A program made the translations under genes and the position numbers. A model generated the notes under the pieces. That model searched no databases. It saw only the letters and a program-made list of their open reading frames with translations, and was not told the DNA's origin. Below, piece by piece: positions 26,166 to 35,000 of a DNA stretch of 64,000 nucleotides (position 1 is the first letter of the stretch; each line of letters starts with the position of its first letter). Origin of the DNA: UTCHB3 sp964371075 (lineage in GTDB: Bacteria > Bacteroidota > Ignavibacteria > Ignavibacteriales > Ignavibacteriaceae); NCBI GenBank assembly GCA_964371075.1, contig CAYJKN010000004.1:62001-126000 (forward strand), given 5' to 3'.

Positions 26166-26195
26166 GGCTCCTGAGAAATCGGGAGCCTTTTTTTT
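26166..26195 (+). terminator. Terminator of the third T9SS gene
   Basis: The same 9-base-pair stem and GAAA loop as at 24131, followed by eight T's. Confidence 0.9.
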
Positions 26196-26290
26196 GTGGA
26201 TATGATTTGAAGATTTTCTGAAATTCAGATAAATTGGTATGAATAATATATTTTTGTTAACACTGATTTTAATTTAATCGGAACAACAAA

Positions 26291-26803
26291 ATGACTCTCA
26301 CAGAAACTTTTCGTGGTAAAAAGCTTGGATGGAAACAGGATAGTTTTTTCTCCAAAGATTACAAATTGTATGCAGACAATGACCTTATTGGTACAATTAA
26401 TTTTCTAAAATTTTTAAGCACAAAAGGTGACATTACCATTCTTGGACATGAACTGGAAGCAGATTCCCCGAGTATGTGGAAGTCGCGAATGGAAATGCGC
26501 GAGAAAAAGAGTGGGAAACTGGTCGCAGAATTAAAAGTTGAAAAATTTATGGGGGATAGTGAAATAACAATCGGTACCAAATCTTTCCGATTTGCAACTA
26601 CTTTATTTCAAAAAAGGTTTTTAATTAAAAGTGAGACTGGAGCAACATTGATTGAATTTGCCATGGTGGGGTGGTTCAAGACTGAATGTGAAATTAAGCC
26701 CGAGCCAACTTTTATCAGTGCAGAAGAATTCCCGATATTATTGGTTTTTGCCTGGTATATGATAATCAGAATTAGTAGCAGGCATGCAGCAACAGGAGCT
26801 TAG
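26291..26803 (+). CDS. Hypothetical protein, 170 residues
   Basis: I do not recognise the family with confidence. ATG 26291 follows a 'ggaacaacaaa' stretch. The protein has no signal peptide and is rich in strands with alternating charged and hydrophobic residues (KLYADNDLIGTINFLKF, RMEMREKKSGKLVAELKVEKF, FLIKSETGATLIEFA), ending in a hydrophobic segment near 150-160 (FPILLVFAWYMIIRI). The layout recalls tubby-like/LOR-type beta-barrels with a final hydrophobic helix, but this is only a resemblance. It stands alone between a terminator and the L31 gene. Confidence 0.6.
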   Translation: MTLTETFRGKKLGWKQDSFFSKDYKLYADNDLIGTINFLKFLSTKGDITILGHELEADSPSMWKSRMEMREKKSGKLVAELKVEKFMGDSEITIGTKSFRFATTLFQKRFLIKSETGATLIEFAMVGWFKTECEIKPEPTFISAEEFPILLVFAWYMIIRISSRHAATGA

Positions 26804-26919
26804 AACAAGCTCAAATATTTTGTGGCTGCCATATAGAAGATTATATTTTATCACAAACAAAAAAATAGTTATATTGCAAAACTGTTTTGTAAAATTCGTT
26901 AACTAAAGACACGAGTAAA

Positions 26920-27171
26920 ATGAAAAAAGGCATTCATCCTCACTATAGGCCGGTAGTGTTCAAAGATTTTTCTTGTGATTTCGCAGTTTTGTCGAAATCC
27001 ACAATAAAAGCTACTGAAACGATCGTATGGGAAGATGGAAATACTTATCCGTTAGTAAGGCTTGAGATTTCCAGTGGTTCACATCCGTTTTTTACCGGTA
27101 AACAAAAACTTCTTGATACCGCCGGTAGAGTGGAGAAGTTTATGAGAAAATACTCAAAACCAGGGAACTAA
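26920..27171 (+). CDS. rpmE2: 50S ribosomal protein L31, type B
   Basis: An 83-residue L31 that starts MKKGIHPHYRPVVFKD and contains SGSHPFFTGKQKLLDTAGRVEKF, the type B signature. The CxxC zinc ligands of type A L31 are absent (only one Cys, near residue 19), so it is the zinc-independent form. It stands as a single-gene unit with its own terminator 21 bases downstream. 'agacacgagtaaaATG' precedes the start. Confidence 0.95.
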   Translation: MKKGIHPHYRPVVFKDFSCDFAVLSKSTIKATETIVWEDGNTYPLVRLEISSGSHPFFTGKQKLLDTAGRVEKFMRKYSKPGN

Positions 27172-27192
27172 GCCCATTAAGGTTTTTGAATC

Positions 27193-27225
27193 AAGCTATC
27201 CCGTTAATTCGGGATAGCTTTTTTT
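27193..27225 (+). terminator. Terminator after rpmE2
   Basis: An 11-base-pair perfect stem (aagctatcccg / cgggatagctt) with a six-base loop and a T run. Confidence 0.95.
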
Positions 27226-27299
27226 GTTTAACATCTAAACTCTTTGCTTCCGTTTATTTATATTGCATTTTTATTAGAATCTTTTAATTGAGTTATTAA

Positions 27300-28571
27300 A
27301 TGCAGATTTGTCTATTCGAAGATATTTATTTTGATCATTTTGAACCAATGATCTTAACGAGGCCCACTTACAACCTTTTTTGTGGAATTCACACATTAAG
27401 AGATAAAGTAAAAAGGGCTTATCCTGGCGTGGAAGTGGTTTTTCATACCAGAGGTTACCTGAAAGCATTCATCGGATTAAAAAATCCAACATATAAAGTG
27501 AATGTTATAGAGCACGATGAGTGTCTTTTCATAAACGGCAGAGTGATCGCTCCACCCGATATTGCGGACATAGTCAAAATAGATGTACCCGGTGACAGAC
27601 TTTATTTGAATGGTGAAACAATTATCGCAGCCAAAGTATCAGGCAAAAAACTTGAGGGGATGAAAGAAGGACTTGATGACCTTCTTACACTTTCCAATTT
27701 TGATGGAATTCCCGTTGAACAGGTTGAAGTTAAATATGCCACCTATATTTGGGACCTGATCCATAACAACGATAAAGAAATCGTAAACGACTTTTTTGCT
27801 TATATGGATATTCATGGATTTAAACCGAAGGAACGTGTAAAAGGGAATGTCCATGAAAGTGCAGTGCTCATCGAAAGAGAAAATATTTATATTCACGAAA
27901 CTGCAAGGATAATGCCGGGGGCCGTGATCGATGCCTCTGATGGACCCGTTTTTATAAATTCAGATGCGATAGTTTTCCCAAATGCCGTTATCGAAGGGCC
28001 TGTTTGTATAGGTAAAGGAACTAAAGTTAAATCGGGAGCAAGTATCTACCACGGTGTAACCGTTGGGAAGGTTTGCAAAGTTGGTGGAGAGATTGAAGGA
28101 AGCATCATTTCACCTTACACGAATAAACAGCATTCCGGTTTTATGGGGCATGCATATATTGGCAGTTGGGTGAACATTGGTGCCGACACAAATAACAGTG
28201 ATCTTAAAAACAATTATGGCACCGTAAAGATTACCGTAAATGGTGAACAGATCGACAGTGGGCATCAATTTCTTGGTTTGATTATGGGGGATCATTCAAA
28301 AACTGCGATTAACACGATGTTTAACACAGGAACTGTGGTTGGTTTCTCCAGCAACATTTTTGGGCCGGGTTTCCCGTCGAAGTCAATCCCAAGTTTTGCC
28401 TGGGGTGGGGCTGACATGATGACCACTTATGATATCGAAAAGAGCATTGAAACAGCCAAAAGAGTTGTTCAGCGTCGAAACAAAACCATCTCCGAAACAG
28501 AGGAGAAACTTTTTAGAAAAGTTTTTGATTTGACCCACAAACAAAGAAGAAAAATGGGATTCCCGTATTAG
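27300..28571 (+). CDS. GlmU-like putative sugar nucleotidyltransferase (alternative bacterial GlmU family)
   Basis: The 423 residues begin MQICLFEDIYFDHFEPM and LTRPTYNLFCGIHTLRDKV, a degenerate nucleotidyltransferase N-terminal half. From about 195 on, hexapeptide repeats form a left-handed helix (IHETARIMPGAVIDAS, VCIGKGTKVKSGASIYHG), with NNYGTVKI and TAINTMFNTGTVVGFS. This matches the Bacteroidota family annotated as UDP-GlcNAc diphosphorylase/glucosamine-1-phosphate acetyltransferase that stands in for classical GlmU. It would provide UDP-GlcNAc for peptidoglycan and lipid A. Substrate is inferred from the family only. It follows the L31 terminator by 74 bases, so it has its own promoter. 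Confidence 0.85.
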   Translation: MQICLFEDIYFDHFEPMILTRPTYNLFCGIHTLRDKVKRAYPGVEVVFHTRGYLKAFIGLKNPTYKVNVIEHDECLFINGRVIAPPDIADIVKIDVPGDRLYLNGETIIAAKVSGKKLEGMKEGLDDLLTLSNFDGIPVEQVEVKYATYIWDLIHNNDKEIVNDFFAYMDIHGFKPKERVKGNVHESAVLIERENIYIHETARIMPGAVIDASDGPVFINSDAIVFPNAVIEGPVCIGKGTKVKSGASIYHGVTVGKVCKVGGEIEGSIISPYTNKQHSGFMGHAYIGSWVNIGADTNNSDLKNNYGTVKITVNGEQIDSGHQFLGLIMGDHSKTAINTMFNTGTVVGFSSNIFGPGFPSKSIPSFAWGGADMMTTYDIEKSIETAKRVVQRRNKTISETEEKLFRKVFDLTHKQRRKMGFPY

Positions 28572-28664
28572 GTATCAGGTATTAAATATCAGGTATTATT
28601 TTATTTGAGGGGATAATAAAGTTAGAGATTGGACAATGAGAATGGAGTATGAAACAGAAATCGA

Positions 28665-30026
28665 ATGGATATTGAAGAACACAAAGTGAAAGACCTTTAT
28701 ACAGGAGTGCGGGGAACCGCAGTCAAAATTCTTGACAGGATTGAGAGAACCGATTCTTATCTGGATAAATTATTGGATAATGAGTTAAAAAACTCTGATC
28801 TGGAGGGTCCGGACAAGGCATTGCTGTATGAACTCGTTCATGGTGTGGTTAGATGGATGGGCAGACTCGACTGGATTCTCAGTGGATTTTATAAAGGCCA
28901 ATTCTCGAAGGCTATCCCAGTCTTAAAAAATGCACTCAGAGTTGCATTATATCAGGTGATGTTTCTCGACAGAATTCCTGAATATGCCATTGTTAATGAA
29001 GCTGTTGATTTTGTTAAAAAACTCCAAGGACAAAAGCCCGCAGATATCACTAATGCCGTTCTTCGAAACATTATCAGATCAAAAAACGGTCTGCGATATC
29101 CCGATCCAAATGAAAATTTAGTGAGTTATCTCGCTGCCTATTATTCGCATCCAACCTGGTTGGCTAAAAGGTGGGTTGAGAGATATGGCAGGGAGAATGT
29201 AGAAGCTTTGATGGCAGCGAACAATGAGAGACCGGTGCTCACATTACGAATAAATCAGTTAAAAATTGACAAACAGGAGTTTGAATCACTTCTGCAATCG
29301 GTGAATCTTAAATACTCTCCGGGGCTCTACAATAACGATTTTTATCGTTTGCAGATATTAACAAATATCCAAAACTGGCAATATTTTGCTGAAGGATTTT
29401 TTACAATTCAGGATGAAAGTACAGGTAATCCGTGTCTGCTCCTTGATGTAAAACAGGGGATGAGAGTGCTTGACATGTGTTCAGCTCCCGGCGGCAAAAG
29501 TGCTTATCTCGCTGATATAATGTGTAATGTGGGTGAAATAATAGCCACCGATAAATTTGAGAGCCGGATAAGGGTAATGGAAGGTAATCTCGAACGACTT
29601 GGGGTTGCTATAGTAAAATTTGTGCATATTGATGCACTGGAATATGAAGCTGAGCCGTTTGATCGTGTTTTGGTGGATGCTCCGTGTTCAGGTTTGGGCA
29701 CTCTCTCTAAAAAACCTGACATTAAATGGAAAAGAGATTTGCTCGATATTAAGCGACTGACTCCACTTCAGAGTGATCTGTTGAATAAGGCAGCGGAACT
29801 CGTAAAACCCGGTGGTGTGGTTGTTTACAGCACCTGCACAATTGAACCGGAAGAGAATTTTGAGATAGTATCAAAATTTCTTGAAACCCACGACAACTTT
29901 AGACTTGATGATGCGTCTAAGTTTGTGGATAAAAACATAGTTGACGGGAATGGGTGCATCCAGTCTCTGCCACACAGGGACAAGATGGACGGTGCATTCT
30001 CTGCAAGGTTAATTAGAATAGAATAG
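28665..30026 (+). CDS. rsmB: 16S rRNA (cytosine(967)-C(5))-methyltransferase
   Basis: A 453-residue enzyme that methylates C967 of 16S rRNA with SAM. Residues ~10-140 form a NusB-like RNA-binding domain (LLYELVHGVVRWMGRLDWIL, EYAIVNEAVDFVKK). The methyltransferase domain shows DMCSAPGGKSAYLADIM (SAM site), VDAPCSGLGTLSKKPDIKW (motif IV with the cysteine) and STCTIEPEENF (motif VI, catalytic cysteine). Length and order are those of RsmB/Sun. The 93-base gap before it contains 'ggtatcaggtattaaatatcagg', a short direct repeat. rodZ follows 12 bases later. Confidence 0.95.
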   Translation: MDIEEHKVKDLYTGVRGTAVKILDRIERTDSYLDKLLDNELKNSDLEGPDKALLYELVHGVVRWMGRLDWILSGFYKGQFSKAIPVLKNALRVALYQVMFLDRIPEYAIVNEAVDFVKKLQGQKPADITNAVLRNIIRSKNGLRYPDPNENLVSYLAAYYSHPTWLAKRWVERYGRENVEALMAANNERPVLTLRINQLKIDKQEFESLLQSVNLKYSPGLYNNDFYRLQILTNIQNWQYFAEGFFTIQDESTGNPCLLLDVKQGMRVLDMCSAPGGKSAYLADIMCNVGEIIATDKFESRIRVMEGNLERLGVAIVKFVHIDALEYEAEPFDRVLVDAPCSGLGTLSKKPDIKWKRDLLDIKRLTPLQSDLLNKAAELVKPGGVVVYSTCTIEPEENFEIVSKFLETHDNFRLDDASKFVDKNIVDGNGCIQSLPHRDKMDGAFSARLIRIE

Positions 30027-30038
30027 TTAGAGGAACAA

Positions 30039-31001
30039 ATGACCCATCAAGAATTAGGTCAACAACTTAAAATAGCCCGTGAACAATTGGGTTTCGAGAT
30101 CAAGGAATCAGCCGCCTCGATAAAAATTGACGCAAAGTTTGTAGAAAAAATGGAAATTGGTGATTTCACCTTTCTTCCCGATGTATATGTACGCTCGTTC
30201 TTAAAAGAGTATGCTGTGGTGTTGCATCTTGATCCCGATGAAGTTCTTGAAGCATATAAAGGATTAAGAAAAGCCCCCGAAGTGAAACATCCTCCGGTTC
30301 AGGCACCACCTCCAACTCCTGTTCAAGCACCACCTCCGCCACCACCCTCACCGGCGCAGGCGCAACAATCATATTTTGATGATCCGGTGGATTCAAAACC
30401 GCAACAACCTCAAGTAGATTTACAGCAGAAACTCAGAAACTGGATTGAGTCATTCATGGCAAATCAGGATTCAAGTTTCTTCAAGAAGCTGATTGCAATG
30501 AAAAAAAGTTATCTTGCTATTGGTGCAGTAATTGTAGTACTTGCAGTTGTTTTGTATGTTATTTTTTCGGGTAAATCGAGCGATAATGAAATAAGAACCG
30601 ACGGTCGTCAGGTTGATGAACTGTTAAATGGTGTGCAGGATACCAATAACAAATTTCAGGCAAATGGTTTAGCAGATATAAAACTTCCACCAGATGCCGA
30701 TACTGTGATTCTTGTGATCAATTCAAAAGATACCACAAAAATCAGAGCAATAATCGACAAAAAGGACACCTTAAAATCCACAATTGTTGATCCTACTCAA
30801 CCTGTTACTTATAACGCAAGTAAAAGAATCGACCTGCGGATAGAAAATGCTTCACTTCTTAGTGTAACCCTCAACGACAAACCCCTTGAACTGCCAAAGA
30901 AAAAAGGTGTTCAGACTTTAAACATTGACAAAAACGGATTTATCAAGGCTACAACCAAGAATGCCAAACCACCTAAGAAAAAGACTACAACAGCTAAGTG
31001 A
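30039..31001 (+). CDS. rodZ: RodZ-like helix-turn-helix membrane protein
   Basis: A 320-residue bitopic protein. Residues 1-75 hold the HTH_25 domain of RodZ (LGQQLKIAREQLGFEIKESA, PDVYVRSFLKEYA). A proline-rich linker of repeated PVQAPPPP units covers 84-106, one membrane helix lies at about 157-177, and a periplasmic beta domain (DUF4115-like) with a lysine-rich end follows. RodZ links MreB to the wall elongation machinery and sets rod shape. The ribosome site gaggaac precedes ATG 30039. The end overlaps ligA by 41 bases. Confidence 0.85.
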   Translation: MTHQELGQQLKIAREQLGFEIKESAASIKIDAKFVEKMEIGDFTFLPDVYVRSFLKEYAVVLHLDPDEVLEAYKGLRKAPEVKHPPVQAPPPTPVQAPPPPPPSPAQAQQSYFDDPVDSKPQQPQVDLQQKLRNWIESFMANQDSSFFKKLIAMKKSYLAIGAVIVVLAVVLYVIFSGKSSDNEIRTDGRQVDELLNGVQDTNNKFQANGLADIKLPPDADTVILVINSKDTTKIRAIIDKKDTLKSTIVDPTQPVTYNASKRIDLRIENASLLSVTLNDKPLELPKKKGVQTLNIDKNGFIKATTKNAKPPKKKTTTAK

Positions 31002-32994
31002 TGAATTAAAATATCACGACCACCGATATTATGTTCTCTCTGATCCGGAGATAACCGATCTCGAGTACGACATGCTCTACAAAGAGCTTGAACGACTCGA
31101 GAGGGAGAACCCTGAACTTGTATTACCCGACAGCCCCACTCGCAGGGTAGGGAGTGACCTTGAAAACGATTTTAAACCCGTTGTTCACAACTACCCCATG
31201 CTCAGTCTTGCTAACACATATAACGAGGAAGAACTTTTTGATTTTGACAGAAGGGTGAGAGAAGGACTGCCCCAAAGTGAAAAAATTGAATATGTTGTTG
31301 AATATAAAATTGATGGACTATCAGTAAGTTTAAGATACCAAAATTGCAGATTGGTGACTGGAGCCACCCGTGGAGATGGAGTCACTGGTGAAGATGTTAC
31401 AGCAAATGTAAAAACCATACGATCAATTCCTCTCTCGGTAGATTCAACACACTTCGCAAGTGAGAGTGATGGAAATTTTGAGGTTCGTGGTGAAGTTTAC
31501 ATGGAAAAATCTGTTTTTGAGAGACTCAACAACGAGAGACAAAAAAAAGGTGAAAAACTTTTTGCCAATCCGCGAAATCTTGCATCCGGCACTCTAAAAC
31601 TTCTGAATCCTGCTGATACCGCAAAACGACCACTTCAGATATTTACATATTATTATCTCAGCAATATCTCTTCCCACAAAACTCAATATGAAAATCTTCA
31701 ATTTTTGACCAAACTTGGTTTCAGAGTAAATCCGAGTTATGCGTTGTGTAGCTCAATTCAGGAAGTTCTCGATTTTTGTAAAGAACTCGAAGAGAAGAGG
31801 GATAATCTACCATATGAAGTAGATGGTGTGGTAATTAAGGTTAACTCATTCCGCCATCAGGAACTTCTTGGAAGTATAGCCAAATCACCAAGGTGGGCAT
31901 GTGCTTTTAAGTTTAAAGCCAAACAGGCAAAAACAAAATTAAATGATATCACCTGGCAGGTTGGAAGAACTGGAGCCATCACTCCAGTTGCTGAACTTGA
32001 ACCAGTTTTTCTTGCAGGCTCAACCATTAGTCGGGCAACTCTTCACAATTTTGATGAGATAACAAAAAAAGATATTAGAAGGGGTGATACCGTAATCATC
32101 GAAAAAGGGGGAGATGTTATCCCAAAAGTTGTGTCGGTTGTGATTGAAGAAAGAGGAACCGATACCAAACCTGAAAGTGCACCCCTTACTTGTCCCGTCT
32201 GTGGTTCGGGTGTGTTCCGTCCTGAAAATGAAGCTGCATATTATTGCGAAAATGGAGAATGTGCTGCGCAGGTAAAGGGTCGCATCGAACATTTTGCTTC
32301 GCGTGGTGCCATGGATATTGAAGGATTGGGAACTGCGATCATCGATCAGTTTGTGGATTTAGGCTACCTCAAAACTTATGCCGATATCTATCGATTAAAA
32401 GATAAAGAAAGAGAGCTAAAAAGTATTGAGCGGTTTGGGGAAAAGAGCATCGACAACCTGTTAAAGTCGATTGAACTGAGTAAAACCAAACCATTTCATA
32501 AAGTCCTTTTTGCAATTGGAATTAGATATGTAGGTGCCGGTGCTGCTAAAAAACTGGCAGATCATTTTGTGTCACTTGACAACATGCAGAGGGCCGGAGT
32601 TGAAGAGATAACAGGGGTGTATGAGATAGGGGAGGCGATAGCACGAAGTGTTGTAAAGTTTTTCTCGGATGAACACAACCTTCATCTTATTTCTTCACTC
32701 AGGGAATTTGGACTTCAACTTGAGGGTGAACAAAAGAAAGAGGCTGTTGATAATTTTTTCAAAAACAAATCCTTTGTGCTCACTGGTACCCTTTCATCAA
32801 TGAAAAGAGAAGAAGCTGCCGAGCGAATCACAAATTTTGGGGGTAAGTCAGTCTCCTCTGTCAGTAAAAATACTGACTTTGTAATTGCCGGGGAAAGCGC
32901 CGGTTCAAAGCTCGATAAAGCTCAAAAACTTGGTGTTGGTATCCTGACTGAAGAAGATTTTTTAGAAAAACTTTTATCGGCAGAGAAATTATAA
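30961..32994 (+). CDS. ligA: NAD-dependent DNA ligase
   Basis: LigA seals nicks in replication and repair using NAD+. ATG 30961 gives 677 residues; a TTG at 30925 would be further inside rodZ. The adenylated lysine is K116 in EYKIDGLSV (K115 in E. coli). YYVLSDPEITDLEYD is the Ia domain for NMN release, a four-cysteine zinc finger lies at CPVCGS...CENGECAAQ, helix-hairpin-helix repeats follow, and the last ~75 residues are a BRCT domain (KSFVLTGTLSSMKREEA). All standard domains are present. The 41-base overlap with rodZ implies co-transcription. Confidence 0.97.
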   Translation: MPNHLRKRLQQLSDELKYHDHRYYVLSDPEITDLEYDMLYKELERLERENPELVLPDSPTRRVGSDLENDFKPVVHNYPMLSLANTYNEEELFDFDRRVREGLPQSEKIEYVVEYKIDGLSVSLRYQNCRLVTGATRGDGVTGEDVTANVKTIRSIPLSVDSTHFASESDGNFEVRGEVYMEKSVFERLNNERQKKGEKLFANPRNLASGTLKLLNPADTAKRPLQIFTYYYLSNISSHKTQYENLQFLTKLGFRVNPSYALCSSIQEVLDFCKELEEKRDNLPYEVDGVVIKVNSFRHQELLGSIAKSPRWACAFKFKAKQAKTKLNDITWQVGRTGAITPVAELEPVFLAGSTISRATLHNFDEITKKDIRRGDTVIIEKGGDVIPKVVSVVIEERGTDTKPESAPLTCPVCGSGVFRPENEAAYYCENGECAAQVKGRIEHFASRGAMDIEGLGTAIIDQFVDLGYLKTYADIYRLKDKERELKSIERFGEKSIDNLLKSIELSKTKPFHKVLFAIGIRYVGAGAAKKLADHFVSLDNMQRAGVEEITGVYEIGEAIARSVVKFFSDEHNLHLISSLREFGLQLEGEQKKEAVDNFFKNKSFVLTGTLSSMKREEAAERITNFGGKSVSSVSKNTDFVIAGESAGSKLDKAQKLGVGILTEEDFLEKLLSAEKL

Positions 32995-33077
32995 TAAGTT
33001 TGTAGTATCGCATTAATATCTTTTGGAATTTATTAGCGGGTAGTTTTTCATTTATTTCCGTAATAAATTTGAGTTAC

Positions 33078-33428
33078 ATGAACTATACAATCAACAAAAT
33101 CGACGGAATTTCTATTTTCACACTTGATGAAATTCGACTTGATGCCAATATATCAGGTCTGGTTAAGGGTGAATTTACCGGTATGGTAAAAGAGAATTCA
33201 GTCCGAAAAATGGTGATCGACCTTTCTTCCGTGGAAAGTTGCGATAGTAGCGGCTTAAGCACCCTCCTTGTAGCCAACAGGCTGATGGGGAGTGTCAGTG
33301 GTAGTCTGCGCATTGTATGTCCATCCAAAAAGATATTAACCCTGATAAAGATAACACAGCTCGACAAGGTGTTAAAACTGAGCAACTCTCTTGATGAGGC
33401 AATGTCTGAGCTAAAACTTTTGCACTAA
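33078..33428 (+). CDS. STAS-domain anti-sigma factor antagonist
   Basis: A 116-residue single STAS domain (ATG 33078; an in-frame TTG at 33069 is less likely). SCDSSGLSTLLVANRL is the phosphorylation-site helix, with the Ser of DSSG corresponding to SpoIIAA Ser58. Such proteins bind an anti-sigma kinase in their unphosphorylated form and release a partner sigma factor. No kinase or phosphatase gene is adjacent, so the partner lies elsewhere. Confidence 0.88.
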   Translation: MNYTINKIDGISIFTLDEIRLDANISGLVKGEFTGMVKENSVRKMVIDLSSVESCDSSGLSTLLVANRLMGSVSGSLRIVCPSKKILTLIKITQLDKVLKLSNSLDEAMSELKLLH

Positions 33429-33470
33429 CGGGATCTGAACCGGTACTCTGCCGGTTACTTAGAATAATTA

Positions 33471-34940
33471 TTGAACTCATTCACATTTGTTGACTACTCA
33501 ATTGTAGTAATCTACCTGATATTTGCCGCACTTTGGGGCAGGTTTGTCGGTGGGAAGCAGAGGAGTGTAAAAGACTATTTTCTGGGAACGGAAAAAGTTA
33601 AATGGTGGCTGGTAACATTTTCTATTGTTGCTGCCGAGACCAGTACTCTTACATTCATCTCAATCCCCGGTGTGGCATATCTAACCAATTTACACTTCCT
33701 GCAAGTTACAGTTGGTTATCTGCTGGGCCGAATCATCGTTGCTTATCTTTTACTTCCACAATATTTTAAAGGTGATCTTTCCACTGCTTACGCATTTTTA
33801 GAGAGCAGATTTGGCAAAAACACCCGTACTACAGCTTCCATAGTTTTCATTTTTACCCGTGTTGCCGGTGATGGAGTGCGCCTTTTTGCAACTGCCGTCC
33901 CCGTAAAATTGCTTCTTGATATCGACTATCCTTATGCCATCCTGATAATTGTTTTTGTAACACTCATTTACACCTATACCGGTGGATTAAAGGGAGTGAT
34001 TTGGGTGGATGCCATGCAGATGTTTGTTTACCTCGGTGGAGCTGTCATTTCATCTCTTGTTCTTTGGTATCTAATTCCGGGTGATTTGTTTGCAAAACTT
34101 GGAACAGAAGCCGCTTCCGGGAAATTGGATTTTCTAAACCCCGGATTTAACCTCGATTTTAAAACCTTTTTTAACACCCCTTATACACTGATCGCGGGGT
34201 TGACGGGTGGCGCATTCCTCTCCATGGCTTCCCATGGTACAGATCAGCTTGTGGTGCAACGTTTGTTGGCAACGGGTGAATTAAAAAGTGCACAAAAGGC
34301 TGTTATTGCAAGTGGTGTGATAATAGTTATACAGTTTGCGATCTTTTTAATTCTTGGGGTTCTGCTTCACATCTATTTTGAAGGAAGAGTTTTTGCCAAG
34401 GCAGATGAAGTATTTCCGTTTTTTATTATTAATCACCTTCCAGCGGGGTTAAAAGGTGTTCTTGTTGCAGGACTTATGGCGGCGGCACTCTCAACTCTTG
34501 CCGGATCTGTCAGTTCATTGGCCTCCTCTTCATTTTATGATGTTTATTCCATCCTGGGAAAGAAAAAGCTTACCGAGGAGAGGCAACTTCTAATCTCCAA
34601 GAGATTAACCATCTTTTGGGCAGCAGTTCTGGCTGTTTCTGCTTTCTTTTTTCTTGAGATCAAGGGGGCTGCGGTTGAGGTTGCCTTAAGTATTGCATCA
34701 TTCACTTCGGGTGGCCTGTTAGGAACCTTCCTGCTTGGAATAATAAACAAAAGAGCCGATCAGAGAGATGCCATCACAGGTTTTCTCACATCAATTGCGG
34801 CGATGGTTGTAGTGATTTCGTTTAAATGGATGGCGTGGACATGGTTCACTTTGATTGGTGTTTCGGTATGTTTACTCGTGGGGAGTATCTCTGCTTTAAT
34901 CAGAAATCGAAATAAAATTGAAAATAATGAATTAAATTGA
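33471..34940 (+). CDS. Sodium/solute symporter (SSS family), 489 residues
   Basis: A polytopic inner-membrane protein of about 13 helices with SSS features: DYFLGTEKVKWW after helix 1, SIVAAETSTLTFISIPG, YTYTGGLKGVIWVDAMQ, and SHGTDQLVVQRLLA, as in sodium/sugar and related cotransporters. No ATG fits; TTG 33471 is the most upstream start and gives an intact first helix. The solute cannot be read from the sequence. A second SSS gene follows after 60 bases. A small inverted repeat (aaccgg...ccggtt, ~33437-33458) between the STAS stop and this start lacks a T run. Confidence 0.85.
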   Translation: MNSFTFVDYSIVVIYLIFAALWGRFVGGKQRSVKDYFLGTEKVKWWLVTFSIVAAETSTLTFISIPGVAYLTNLHFLQVTVGYLLGRIIVAYLLLPQYFKGDLSTAYAFLESRFGKNTRTTASIVFIFTRVAGDGVRLFATAVPVKLLLDIDYPYAILIIVFVTLIYTYTGGLKGVIWVDAMQMFVYLGGAVISSLVLWYLIPGDLFAKLGTEAASGKLDFLNPGFNLDFKTFFNTPYTLIAGLTGGAFLSMASHGTDQLVVQRLLATGELKSAQKAVIASGVIIVIQFAIFLILGVLLHIYFEGRVFAKADEVFPFFIINHLPAGLKGVLVAGLMAAALSTLAGSVSSLASSSFYDVYSILGKKKLTEERQLLISKRLTIFWAAVLAVSAFFFLEIKGAAVEVALSIASFTSGGLLGTFLLGIINKRADQRDAITGFLTSIAAMVVVISFKWMAWTWFTLIGVSVCLLVGSISALIRNRNKIENNELN

Positions 34941-35000
34941 AATATTCTTCATAATTTTACCAACTATAAAGAGACAATTCCGTTTTAAGAGAGTTCACAT

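Larger units (their letters stand above)
21550..26195 (+). repeat. Three-copy repeat: C-terminal T9SS module plus 3' flank and terminator
   Basis: The segments ~21550-22212, ~23500-24160 and ~25530-26195 are homologous at DNA level. Each covers the linker and sorting domains, the stop codon, a 'cctcatccccggtccc...aaggcgaggggagga' flank and the ggctcctgagaaa...gggagcc terminator. Copies 2 and 3 are closest. The span given is that of the outermost copies, not a continuous repeat. Confidence 0.9.

Noticed and set aside
33437..33458. Terminator or tRNA-like hairpin between the STAS and symporter genes
   Set aside because: The six-base stem has no T run and there is no cloverleaf.
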